Assembly: GCF_015350975.1 (NCBI RefSeq)
Contig: NZ_JADKRX010000001.1
Span: 434,001-498,000, forward strand
DNA from: Curtobacterium sp. VKM Ac-1395
GTDB lineage: Bacteria; Actinomycetota; Actinomycetes; Actinomycetales; Microbacteriaceae
Direction of reading: 5' to 3'
Length of the DNA: 64,000 bases
Part shown: piece by piece, positions 1 to 7,680 of the stretch
Position numbering within the stretch: position 1 is the first letter of the stretch
Layout: each line of letters starts with the position of its first letter
Program-made: the position numbers and the translations under genes
Notes under the pieces: generated by a model
Database searches by the model: none
Told to the model about the DNA's origin: nothing
Seen by the model: only the letters and a program-made list of their open reading frames with translations

Positions 1-421
1 CACCGCGCCCGTCGGCGATGCGATAGGTGCCAGCTGCGTGCCAGGCCATCCGGATCATCTGCGGGCCGTAGTTGCCGTAGTCGGCGGGCCACCAGTTGAC
101 CGAGGTGGTCAGCAGGTGTTTGATGTCGGCCTTCAGCCCGTCGAGGTCGATCGTTGCGAAGGCGGCCGCGTAGTCGAAGTCTGCGCCGAGCGGATCCGCG
201 TCGATCCCGTTCCGGTGCAGCAGCTCCACACGGAGTCGCTGCGGGTACCAGCCGGACAGGGTCGGGGACTGCCCGAACGTGCCGCCCTGGTGGTCACCGC
301 CCGCGGGCAGTGCACCCCCCATGTGGAAGCTGCAGGTGTTCGTCCCGTCCGGGTCGGTCGTGGCACCGGGGGAGCCTCCGGTGGAGGTCCCGTCGGTCTC
401 GGCGGTGCGGTGATTGGTCAC
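1..421 (-). CDS. katG: Catalase-peroxidase KatG, N-terminal part (continues left of window)
   Basis: KatG is a cytoplasmic heme enzyme that removes hydrogen peroxide by catalase and peroxidase chemistry. The minus frame opens with a GTG at 421 and stays open to the window edge, giving the first 140 residues. They contain the family signature [11 protein letters not shown], with distal Arg124, Trp127 and His128 (R104, W107, H108 in the mycobacterial enzyme), plus the typical N-terminal segments NTCSFHMGG and [26 protein letters not shown] ribosome site lies a few bases upstream of the GTG. It follows the ApbE gene on the same strand after 147 bp, and an inverted repeat at 506-528 could be its operator. 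No fur-like gene is adjacent. The identity is very secure; only the downstream three quarters are missing. Confidence 0.95.
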   Translation of the reverse strand, partial: MTNHRTAETDGTSTGGSPGATTDPDGTNTCSFHMGGALPAGGDHQGGTFGQSPTLSGWYPQRLRVELLHRNGIDADPLGADFDYAAAFATIDLDGLKADIKHLLTTSVNWWPADYGNYGPQMIRMAWHAAGTYRIADGRG

Positions 422-505
422 GGCTGCTCCTCGTCGTGCGGCGTGGACGCGTCAGGCGCCCCGGGGCGACGCATCCGGGCCTCACGCTTCGCCGTTGCCC
501 TGGGA

Positions 506-528
506 GATACGAGCCGGGAATGCGTATC
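506..528 (-). promoter_or_regulatory. Inverted repeat upstream of katG
   Basis: The arms GATACG (506-511) and CGTATC (523-528) are exact inverted repeats around an 11-base spacer, about 85 bases ahead of the katG start. Next to it are short direct repeats (CTCGAATG twice at 533-548). Position and symmetry fit a regulator binding site for katG. The arms are short, so chance is possible. Confidence 0.3.
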
Positions 529-568
529 GAGACTCGAATGCTCGAATGAAGTCGTCACTCATCATTCG

Positions 569-1378
569 TCACTCGTCACTCGACGGCGACGTCGCGGCGC
601 ACGTCTCCTCGTCCTCCGATAGGACGACCGACCGAGCGCCGGGAGTCGCCCACACCGTTCCGTCCGCGCCGAACGCGAGCACGTCGATGCCGGTGTCGCT
701 CGTGAGCCGTCGGAGGTCGTCCGCGTCGCCCGCGATGATCGCGGTGGCGAGCACATCGGCGGTGACGATGTCGTCGGCGATGACGGACGCCTGGACGAAG
801 GTCGGATCGGCACGTCGCCAAATGTGCTCGCCGCGCTCGGCTGTTCCAGAGGTCGCGACCGCCCGACGGGGAACGTCGAGCCGGACGACGCCGACGACAG
901 TGTCACGGCGGGCCGGGTCGACGATCCCGACGCTCCATGGGTCGTCTTCCCCGTGGTTCCCGCGGACCAGTACGTCGCCGCCTGCGCTGACCATCCAGTT
1001 TCCGGTCGGGCCGCCAGCGGTAGCGGCACCGTCTGCCGTGGCTCCGACGTCGAGCACTGCTCCCGCGTCACGGACTGCGAGCCCCTTGACGATGCCGGAG
1101 AGGTCGATGACGCCGTCCGGCCGGTGCGGGGTGAACGCTCCTCCAGTCCGGTCCCGCCACTCGAGCGCGAGCGCGTACGCGTCACGCACCTCAGTTGGCG
1201 TGTCAGCGAGCCGGAGCGATCCAGCGGCGACTCGGCTCATGACGGATGTGGGGTCGTAGAGGCTGTAACAGCAGTCGTAGCTCGCGAACACGGCGCGGAC
1301 CGCAGCCGCGTCCGCCGCGGTCGCACCACGAACGCTCACGACGGTGCCCATTGTCTCGAACGTGAGGACTCGACTCAC
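569..1378 (-). CDS. apbE: FAD:protein FMN transferase (ApbE family)
   Basis: ApbE-type enzymes use FAD to attach FMN covalently to a Thr/Ser of exported flavoproteins. The 269-aa product shows the family's early METMGTVVSV-like segment (FETMGTVVSVRG, residues 7-18), the central IDLSGIVKGLAVR and SAGGDVLVRG blocks, and a C-terminal ATSGTAERGEHIW/DIVTADVLAT metal-binding region. No signal peptide is evident, as in many actinobacterial ApbE proteins. It starts at a GTG that overlaps the stop of the FMN-binding gene by 4 nt (GTGA), so the two are translationally coupled. That neighbour is its obvious substrate. The family call is secure; the substrate is inferred from context. Confidence 0.92.
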   Translation of the reverse strand: MSRVLTFETMGTVVSVRGATAADAAAVRAVFASYDCCYSLYDPTSVMSRVAAGSLRLADTPTEVRDAYALALEWRDRTGGAFTPHRPDGVIDLSGIVKGLAVRDAGAVLDVGATADGAATAGGPTGNWMVSAGGDVLVRGNHGEDDPWSVGIVDPARRDTVVGVVRLDVPRRAVATSGTAERGEHIWRRADPTFVQASVIADDIVTADVLATAIIAGDADDLRRLTSDTGIDVLAFGADGTVWATPGARSVVLSEDEETCAATSPSSDE

Positions 1379-1869
1379 AGTCCAGCCTTGTCGATGGCTG
1401 ACTGCAGGGAAGTCGTGTAGCCCTCGCTGGTGAAGGTCGCACCACTGACCGACTGGATCTGTGCAGACTGCGCCTGGAGAGCCTCCTGGCGGAGAATCGG
1501 GGCGGCCTCCTGACTGATCTGCACCGACCGGCCTCCCTGATCGGTGAGCTGGAGTGCGGTGACGTCGGCGATCTTCCCGTTGGCGACGGTGACCTGCACC
1601 TGCACGGGGCCGTACTGGGTCTGGGTCGTGTCGCCGGCGAACGTGCCGGATACCCCGGTCCCTCCGCTGGAGCTCGTCCCAGCACCAGTGCTGCTGGTGC
1701 CGCCACCAGTCGTGCCGCTACCGGTGCCGGTGCCGCCGGTTGCCCCGGTGCCCGATGTCGTGCTCTGCTGCACTGGGGCGGTGGCCGCTGGCTCGCCACC
1801 GAGTTGCCACCCGATGACGAGGACCGCGACCGACGAGACGACTCCGCCGGCGATTGCGCGTGCTCTCAT
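1375..1869 (-). CDS. Membrane-anchored FMN-binding domain protein
   Basis: A 164-aa exported electron carrier. An N-terminal hydrophobic anchor (about residues 5-25) is followed by a Gly/Ser/Thr-rich tether (about 35-75) and then an FMN-binding domain (about 78-160). The domain ends with the SGATFTSEGYTTSLQSAIDKA segment, whose SGATFT motif is the typical site for covalent FMN attachment by ApbE. It sits between the ferric-reductase-like gene (4-nt ATGA overlap) and apbE (4-nt GTGA overlap). This matches actinobacterial units in which a membrane flavoprotein passes electrons to an extracytoplasmic flavin carrier. The final electron acceptor is not evident from the sequence. Confidence 0.88.
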   Translation of the reverse strand: MRARAIAGGVVSSVAVLVIGWQLGGEPAATAPVQQSTTSGTGATGGTGTGSGTTGGGTSSTGAGTSSSGGTGVSGTFAGDTTQTQYGPVQVQVTVANGKIADVTALQLTDQGGRSVQISQEAAPILRQEALQAQSAQIQSVSGATFTSEGYTTSLQSAIDKAGL

Positions 1870-3329
1870 GACTCAAACCGTTCTTGATGGATCTGGTGCT
1901 CGGGGATACCGGCAAGCCGTGCTTCGTGGACGACCAGGTCAGACCAGGCCTTCGGACCGCACACGTACAGGTCGGACTCGAGCAGTTGTGGGAACACTGA
2001 CCGAAGAGTCACCCCTCGTCGGACGTCCTCCTCTGTCATCCAGCTCTCGCGGGACCAGGCGCGGGGTCCGACCATCGTGTACAGCCGGCTGTCGGTGGCC
2101 TGGGCAAGCTCCGCCGTCTCGTCCCAGAGGTACTGCTGGTCGGTGTCGGTTCCGCGAAGGAGCACGGTGGCTTCGGCTGGGCGGAGGTCGGTGTCCTCAA
2201 GTAGCGATCGGACGGGTGTGATTCCGATTCCGGATGCGACGAGAGCCAGGTACGGGGCCGTGCGTGCCCGGCTCGTGAAGAGCCCGTACGGTCCCTCAAG
2301 GGAGACGAAGGCTCCCGGAGTGATGCGTCCAAGTCGCGCGGATCCGGCGCCGAGGTCGCGAACTGTGATCCGAGCATGATTCTGTCCCGGTATTGCGGAG
2401 AACGACACCGGGTGGGCGTGCCACCAGGTTCGCGTGGTCCAGAAGCGCCATATCCCGTACTGGCCACCCTGGGCGCCGAGTCGGTCGAGGTCACGTCCGG
2501 CGAGGTGGATCGACACCACGCCAGGCGCGATGCTCTGGACGTCGACGACGCGAATGCGGTGCCGGAGCGTCACCACGACCGGCACCGCGAACCGGTACAC
2601 GGCTATGAGTCCGAGTGACACGACGTACAGCGCGATCCAGTAGACGCGCTGCCAGGTGCCGTACGCGAGCACACTGCCGACGCTGAGCATGTGCGGCAGC
2701 GCAACGAGCACCGCGGCGTAGCTGAGCAGGTGGATGACATGCCATGCCTCGTACGGCAGCCGCCGCCGAACGGCGATCAGCGACGAGACAACCACCGCGA
2801 CGAACAGCCCGAGCGCGAGGTACGCGAGGGGCATGTCTGGCGTTGAGAACAGCGCGATCGTCTCGGCGATCGGCCCGGTTCCCGCGGATGCGCCGTAGCC
2901 CAGGGTGAGCAGCGCACCATGTGCAAGCAGCAGGTACAGGACCGGCTTGCCGAGTGAGCGGTGGACTGCGATGGCGGTGTCCTGACCGAAGGTGCGGTCG
3001 ATGAGCGGCACCCGTGCCGCGAGGATCAGCATGACGAGGACGAGGTCCGTCGCGATGAGCCCCGCGACGATCCCAGCATCGGTGAGCCATCCGCCGATTC
3101 CGATGACCGTGTGCGAGCTGGACGACGCGAGCCAGAGAGTGACGGCAAATGCGGCCGAGAACCAAGCGAGGATCCCGAGCAGATCGGTCGTCGCTCGGCG
3201 GCGGCGGCCGGCTCGACGCCGACGGCGGGCCGCGACGTCCAGGGTCTCGGCTGGCGGCACGGTGCCGCGCAAGCGGCCTTGACCGCGGTGGCTCGGAAGC
3301 GGGCGGGCGGGGCGAGCGGTGTCGATCAT
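1866..3329 (-). CDS. Ferric-reductase-like transmembrane flavoprotein (FAD/NAD(P)H binding)
   Basis: The 487-aa product has an Arg-rich cytoplasmic N-terminus (to about residue 65), then six or so membrane helices with paired histidines suited to heme ligation (HRSLGKPVLYLLLAHGALL and YEAWHVIHLLSYA). A cytoplasmic reductase module follows, with an FAD-binding HPVSFSAIPG, a GPYG loop, a nucleotide-binding LVASGIGITPVRSLLED and a C-terminal YVCGPKAW. It should move electrons from NAD(P)H through FAD and heme across the membrane, probably to the FMN-binding protein encoded next. The start at 3329 has a good GGAGAGGA ribosome site. A two-component system lies 125 bp upstream on the same strand and may control it. 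Confidence 0.88.
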   Translation of the reverse strand: MIDTARPARPLPSHRGQGRLRGTVPPAETLDVAARRRRRAGRRRRATTDLLGILAWFSAAFAVTLWLASSSSHTVIGIGGWLTDAGIVAGLIATDLVLVMLILAARVPLIDRTFGQDTAIAVHRSLGKPVLYLLLAHGALLTLGYGASAGTGPIAETIALFSTPDMPLAYLALGLFVAVVVSSLIAVRRRLPYEAWHVIHLLSYAAVLVALPHMLSVGSVLAYGTWQRVYWIALYVVSLGLIAVYRFAVPVVVTLRHRIRVVDVQSIAPGVVSIHLAGRDLDRLGAQGGQYGIWRFWTTRTWWHAHPVSFSAIPGQNHARITVRDLGAGSARLGRITPGAFVSLEGPYGLFTSRARTAPYLALVASGIGITPVRSLLEDTDLRPAEATVLLRGTDTDQQYLWDETAELAQATDSRLYTMVGPRAWSRESWMTEEDVRRGVTLRSVFPQLLESDLYVCGPKAWSDLVVHEARLAGIPEHQIHQERFES

Positions 3330-3454
3330 GACTCGTTCCTCTCCAGCATGTGATCGGGTGACTCACAGCATCGGATTCGGCCCTATGGAGGGGCCTGGAA
3401 CTGTGCGTGCGTATCGCTCGAGACTTCGAGTGATCAAGGACATCTGCGCAGTGG

Positions 3455-4819
3455 TCAGATCGGCGGGACGACGACGGTGGCGATCGCGCCGCCATGCTCG
3501 CCATTCCTCAGCGACGCTGTCCCGCCGGCCCGCTCAGCAATTCCGCGAACGAGGGCGAGACCGAGCCCGCTCCCACCGAGGGTCGCTCGCCGGGCGCTGT
3601 CGGCGCGGGCGAACCGTTCGAACGCTTTTGGAAGGAACTCGTGCGGGACGCCGTCACCGTCATCCGCGACCTGCAGTTCGAGAACACGCGAGGTGTCCTG
3701 CTCGAGCGTCACGCTGATCACTCCACCGTCGTCCCCGGCTGCGACGGCGTTCGCGACGAGGTTGTCCACGATCCGGGCGAACGCGACGGGTTCGAGCGCG
3801 TATCGCTCGTCCGGGGCATCGAGCGTCACAGTGAAGTCGATGTCTCGCGCCCCGGCGCCGCTGATCGCGCGAGCCCGGTCGATCGCATCCATCAGCTCGG
3901 TCACCAACTCGGAACCGGCGGTGGAGAGCGCCGGACTCGCCTCATCTAGCCGGTTGAGTTCGAGCAGCGTATTCGCGAGCGCGACGAGACGCGCAGCATC
4001 ACCTTCAGCGGCCCGCAGCTCGCGTTCGAGCGCCTCGGCATCGCCGGCGGACCGGTGTGCGAGCTCGAGCCTGGCGGTCAGCGCAGCGAGTGGTGTCCGC
4101 AGTTCGTGACTGGCATCGGAAACCATCCGCCGTTCCCGCTCGGCGTTCTCGCGCTGCCGGTCGATGAAGGCGTTGAGTGTCCGAGCGAGCGCGGCGAGTT
4201 CATCATCCGACTGTCCGACGGGCAGGTGCCCGGCAACCGTCCCTGCGCTGAGCTCCTCCGCGGTCCGCCGCATCCGGGCGACCGGCCGAAGCGCGAGGGT
4301 CGAAAGCAGCCAGGCCGTGGCTGCGAAAGCGAGAAGCGCTAGGGCAGCCCCGACGACGAGGGAGCGGTCGACACGGGCGACGGTCTCCTCACCCGCGCGG
4401 GCGTCTTGGGCCGCCCAGACGACGTCTGAGTTGGCATCGTTCGTGACGGGGATCCCGACAACCGTGACGCGTCGGTGCCCAGCGTGCAGGCGGAGTGTGA
4501 CGTCATCGTCGGGTACTGCGGAGGGTAACGATGCACGAACGTTGCGGGGGAGCGAGTCCAGAACCCACTTCCCTGTCGAAGACCGGATCCCGACCATGAC
4601 GCCCTCGGCGGGGCGGTCCGAGGCCTCGTCCGGGTTGTGCCGGAGGTCGGACACGAACGGTGCAGCATCAGCGGAGGCGAGTGACTCGTCCGTCGCGCGA
4701 GTGGCTTGCTCGATCTGGACGTGCAACCCGACCGCGACCCCGGAGAGTGCCACCGCCCCCACGGCCAGGCTCCCGAGGGTGATGCGGGCACGGATGGAGA
4801 GGTGGCGCAGGATCCTCAT
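3455..4819 (-). CDS. Sensor histidine kinase (OmpR-system type)
   Basis: A 454-aa membrane kinase. TM1 (about 10-32) and TM2 (about 154-176) flank an extracytoplasmic sensor region of roughly 120 residues, followed by a HAMP linker. The H-box SDASHELRTP has the phospho-acceptor at His238. The ATPase domain has N-box FARIVDNLVANAV, G1 VADDGDGVP and G2 GGSGLGLALV. Its start overlaps the response-regulator stop by 4 nt, so the pair is cotranslated. The ligand cannot be read from the sequence. The position between a VIT1-type metal transporter and a ferric-reductase operon suggests a metal or redox cue, which is inference only. Confidence 0.92.
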   Translation of the reverse strand: MRILRHLSIRARITLGSLAVGAVALSGVAVGLHVQIEQATRATDESLASADAAPFVSDLRHNPDEASDRPAEGVMVGIRSSTGKWVLDSLPRNVRASLPSAVPDDDVTLRLHAGHRRVTVVGIPVTNDANSDVVWAAQDARAGEETVARVDRSLVVGAALALLAFAATAWLLSTLALRPVARMRRTAEELSAGTVAGHLPVGQSDDELAALARTLNAFIDRQRENAERERRMVSDASHELRTPLAALTARLELAHRSAGDAEALERELRAAEGDAARLVALANTLLELNRLDEASPALSTAGSELVTELMDAIDRARAISGAGARDIDFTVTLDAPDERYALEPVAFARIVDNLVANAVAAGDDGGVISVTLEQDTSRVLELQVADDGDGVPHEFLPKAFERFARADSARRATLGGSGLGLALVRGIAERAGGTASLRNGEHGGAIATVVVPPI

Positions 4820-5499
4820 GCCGACGGCACGACCTGCAGGGCATACCCGACGCCCCGCACAGTCCGGATCACCACGTCAGCCTCGGCGGCGTGCAGCTTC
4901 TTCCGGACGTAGCTGACGTACTGGTCGACGATCGTCGGGTCGAAGTGCTCGGCGCTGCCCCAGACCTCCGCGAGCACCTCACTCCGGGTACGCGGTGTGG
5001 GCGAACCTTGGATGAGGAACCGCAGCAACGAGAACTCCTTGACGCTGAGTGGCAGGTTGCGGCCGCGCACGGAGGCTCGAACGGCGACGGTGTCGAGTCG
5101 AACTGTCCCAGCTTCGATGATCGTGGTGGCCCCTGCCGCCCGACGTCGCAGGTGTGCACGAATTCGCGCGTTGAGCTCGGCGATGGCGAAGGGTTTTGTC
5201 AGGTAGTCGTCGGCACCCGAGTCCAGACCGAACACGCGGTCGTCGACCGCGTCGCGTGCTGTGACGAGGATGACCGGAAAATCCTGACCCATTTCGCGGA
5301 GCCGTCGGCACACCTCGAAACCGGTCATCTCGGGGAGCATGACGTCGATCGCGGCTGCGTCGAACGCCTGCGTGTTCGCCTGGACCAGCGCGGCAACACC
5401 GTCGGTGACAACGGTCACCGCGTGGCCCTCGCCACTGAGTCCCCGTTCGACGAGCTCCCCCATCTGCGGGTCGTCCTCGACCACCAGGATGTTGGCCAC
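4816..5499 (-). CDS. OmpR/PhoB-family response regulator
   Basis: The 227-aa product has a receiver domain with acidic pocket VVEDD (residues 6-10), phospho-acceptor Asp52 in IDVMLPEMTG and conserved Lys102 in YLTKPF. A winged-helix DNA-binding domain follows, with the typical ends LLRFLIQ, DQYVSYVRKKL and VIRTVRGVGYAL. A longer frame starting at 5565 overlaps the upstream transporter. The GTG at 5499 is preferred because it begins directly with the receiver strand, lies 1 nt after the transporter stop, and has a GGGGTGG ribosome site. It is cotranscribed with the kinase downstream and may control the ferric-reductase operon. Confidence 0.93.
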   Translation of the reverse strand: MANILVVEDDPQMGELVERGLSGEGHAVTVVTDGVAALVQANTQAFDAAAIDVMLPEMTGFEVCRRLREMGQDFPVILVTARDAVDDRVFGLDSGADDYLTKPFAIAELNARIRAHLRRRAAGATTIIEAGTVRLDTVAVRASVRGRNLPLSVKEFSLLRFLIQGSPTPRTRSEVLAEVWGSAEHFDPTIVDQYVSYVRKKLHAAEADVVIRTVRGVGYALQVVPSA

Positions 5500-5500
5500 G

Positions 5501-6220
5501 TCACACCACCCCGCTCGTACCGAGGAGGGACCCGATTGCGAATGTCGCTGCGAGGGCGAGTGCACCCCCTACGACGACGCGGATGGTTGCTCTCTGAGTT
5601 GAATCGCCGCCAATCCGCGCACTGGTCGCTCCAGTCACCGCAAGGGCGACCAGCACAACGACAAAGGTCACCGGGACACGGAGCGACTGGGGCGGCAGCA
5701 GGATCGCGAGCAACGGCAGGATCGCTCCAATCGCGAACGCAGCCGCCGAGGCGAACGCAGCGTGCCATGGGCTGACGACCTCATCCTCGTCGATCCCCAG
5801 TTCCGTGGTGAGATGCGCTCGGAGGGCGTTCCGTTCCGTCAGCTCGGACGCGACCGACTCCGCGGTCGCCCGCCGTAGCCCGCGTTCCTCCCACAGCTGC
5901 GTGAGTTCCTCCAGCTCGGCCGCTGGGTCGTCTTGAAGTTCGCGGCGTTCCTTCTCGATCAGTGCTTGCTGACTGTCCTTCTGGCTGCTCACCGAGACGT
6001 ACTCCCCAAGTGCCATCGAGATCGCGCCGCCGACGAGCGCGGCAAGGCCAGCGGTCGCGATGGCGGGCACCGAGGTCGATGCCCCAGCGACACCGACGAC
6101 AATCGAGGCAGTGGACACGATGCCATCATTCGCGCCGAGCACCCCGGCGCGTAACCAGTTCAGACGAGCGGCGAGGCCACCGTTATGGGCTTCGCCGGGG
6201 TGAGGCTCAGGAGTGGTCAT
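5501..6220 (-). CDS. VIT1/CCC1-family membrane transporter (iron/manganese)
   Basis: VIT1/CCC1 proteins move Fe2+ or Mn2+ across membranes. The 239-aa product opens with the family signature LRAGVLGANDGIVSTASIVVGVAGA (residues about 21-45) and continues with GGAISMALGEYVSVSSQKD. A charged, Glu-rich cytoplasmic segment follows (about 95-155), then three hydrophobic helices at the C-terminus. Frames extending upstream to 6406 lack such character. The ATG at 6220 begins the conserved region with a short tail, although its ribosome site is weak. It ends 1 nt before the response-regulator start, so it appears to lead the transporter/two-component transcript. It is divergent from a DUF2231 gene. 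Confidence 0.9.
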   Translation of the reverse strand: MTTPEPHPGEAHNGGLAARLNWLRAGVLGANDGIVSTASIVVGVAGASTSVPAIATAGLAALVGGAISMALGEYVSVSSQKDSQQALIEKERRELQDDPAAELEELTQLWEERGLRRATAESVASELTERNALRAHLTTELGIDEDEVVSPWHAAFASAAAFAIGAILPLLAILLPPQSLRVPVTFVVVLVALAVTGATSARIGGDSTQRATIRVVVGGALALAATFAIGSLLGTSGVV

Positions 6221-6378
6221 GTGCCCAGCGAACCAGGTGACGGCTGCCCCGTTCGTAGGAGATTTCGAGTACTTTCCTGACGCGGCACGCGGATGACAAC
6301 CGTGACGTGGGAGACGGCATCCTGTTGTCTGAGCTGACTGCGTAGGCGCTGATCTGCGCACAAACAGGAAAGGCCAAC

Positions 6379-6843
6379 ATGGACTGGCAGTTCGGTGGGA
6401 TTCCACTGCACCCTCTCTTCATCCACCTCACCTCCGTCGCGGTCCCGATTGCGGCTCTCACCGCGATCGTCGTCGCCGTGTGGCCAGCAGCACGGCGATG
6501 GCTCGCCGTTGGTGCGCCAGTCATCGGTCTGGTCGCGCTGGTATCTGTCCCGCTGGCCACCTCGTCGGGTGAGTGGCTGGAACACCGTGAGAAGGAGACC
6601 GCCCTGCTTGAGCGGCACACGGAGCTCGCCGATGGCATGCTCCCGTGGTCGATCGCCGTGTTCGTGCTCCTTGTGCTTTGGTGGGGGTGGCACCGTTTCG
6701 GTACCGCCCGCGTGGTGAATCACGGTGCGGTGCGCGCCATCAGCATCGTTGGCTCAGTACTGCTCATCGCAGTGGCCGTCGTCTCGATCATCGAGGTCGT
6801 CATCATCGGCCATGCGGGAGCCGAATCTGTCTGGAAGGGCTAG
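6379..6843 (+). CDS. DUF2231-type four-helix membrane protein
   Basis: The 154-aa protein has four predicted membrane helices (about 15-35, 43-62, 88-105, 120-145). It carries the conserved histidines of DUF2231-like proteins: GGIPLHPLFIHL near the start and a final IIGHAGAESVW. These proteins have been suggested to bind heme or metal within the membrane, but no reaction is established. An AGGAAAGG ribosome site precedes the ATG. It is divergent from the VIT1-type gene and 111 bp ahead of a PAP2 phosphatase. Confidence 0.75.
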   Translation: MDWQFGGIPLHPLFIHLTSVAVPIAALTAIVVAVWPAARRWLAVGAPVIGLVALVSVPLATSSGEWLEHREKETALLERHTELADGMLPWSIAVFVLLVLWWGWHRFGTARVVNHGAVRAISIVGSVLLIAVAVVSIIEVVIIGHAGAESVWKG

Positions 6844-6954
6844 CCAGACAGCTCCGAGTCTCGCGTCTCTGGTTGACAGCGTGCGCTCCTCCTGGTGCTG
6901 GGGGGCCTTGAAGTTCTTCGTCGTTTCTTGGACGGCACTCGCTGAGGTCATGGG

Positions 6955-7680
6955 GTGTCCTCCGATCATCCGTATGACCACCCGTCGATCTTCACTCGCC
7001 CGGCCGCCCCTCGACGTATTTACGAGCGTGCCGGTGTCTCAATCGTGCTGCTCCTCTTGGCGGGGCTGTTGTTGCGGTTCCACCCCGTGGATCGAGAGCT
7101 CGCGTCAGCGTTGAACTCCTGGCACGTGGGCACGGTCGGGGTGCTTGGTGATGTGGTCTATGTCCTCTTCGAACCGGTGACGGCGATCGCGCTGACCGTC
7201 GTCGTCACAGCCGTGGTCTGGCTGGGAATGAGGCAATGGTCGGTCGCGGTGGCGTTCGCCGGGGTCGTGGCGTTGACGTGGATCCCCTCGGATGTGGTGA
7301 AGCTCATCGTGCACCGGCCCCGACCTGATGGTGCATGGCTCTCACACCCGTTCTCGCCGGCGCAGGTCGACCCCTCCTTCCCGAGCGGGCACATGGTGTT
7401 CGTCACGTCGTTGGTACTGGGGCTGCTGATGGTTCTTCGCGGTACCCGATGGCGGTACCTGGTGGCGGCGGCTGGCCTGATCGTCGTCGCCGTCGTTGCG
7501 TTCGCCTTGTGTGTCGATGCGGTGCACTGGCCGAGTGATGTCGCAGCATCGATTCTCTGGTCGGTAGCGGTTGCACCGGCGGCTCGCATCATCTGGGTCG
7601 ACGTCGTTCTCGGACGGGTCCTCCGGCGGGTGGAGCACACTAGGCGGCATCGTGTAGCCGACGGAGAGGACCTGTTGTGA
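6955..7680 (+). CDS. PAP2-family membrane phosphatase
   Basis: A 241-aa integral membrane protein with the lipid-phosphatase signature: KLIVHRPRP (Lys116, Arg-Pro 121-124), PSFPSGH (141-146) and a C-terminal VHWPSDV with the second catalytic His and Asp. Around six helices surround the motifs. Such enzymes remove phosphate from undecaprenyl pyrophosphate or phosphatidic acid on the outer face of the membrane. The usual SR of the third motif is not obvious. The start is a GTG with GAGG about 8 nt upstream. The stop overlaps the next gene by 4 nt (GTGA), linking it to the aberrant histidine kinase. Confidence 0.87.
   Translation: MSSDHPYDHPSIFTRPAAPRRIYERAGVSIVLLLLAGLLLRFHPVDRELASALNSWHVGTVGVLGDVVYVLFEPVTAIALTVVVTAVVWLGMRQWSVAVAFAGVVALTWIPSDVVKLIVHRPRPDGAWLSHPFSPAQVDPSFPSGHMVFVTSLVLGLLMVLRGTRWRYLVAAAGLIVVAVVAFALCVDAVHWPSDVAASILWSVAVAPAARIIWVDVVLGRVLRRVEHTRRHRVADGEDLL

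Noticed and set aside
3379-3395. GGCCCT/AGGGGCC hairpin between the histidine kinase and ferric-reductase genes as a terminator
   Set aside because: The stem is short, carries a bulge and lacks a T-rich tail. Evidence is too weak to split the unit.
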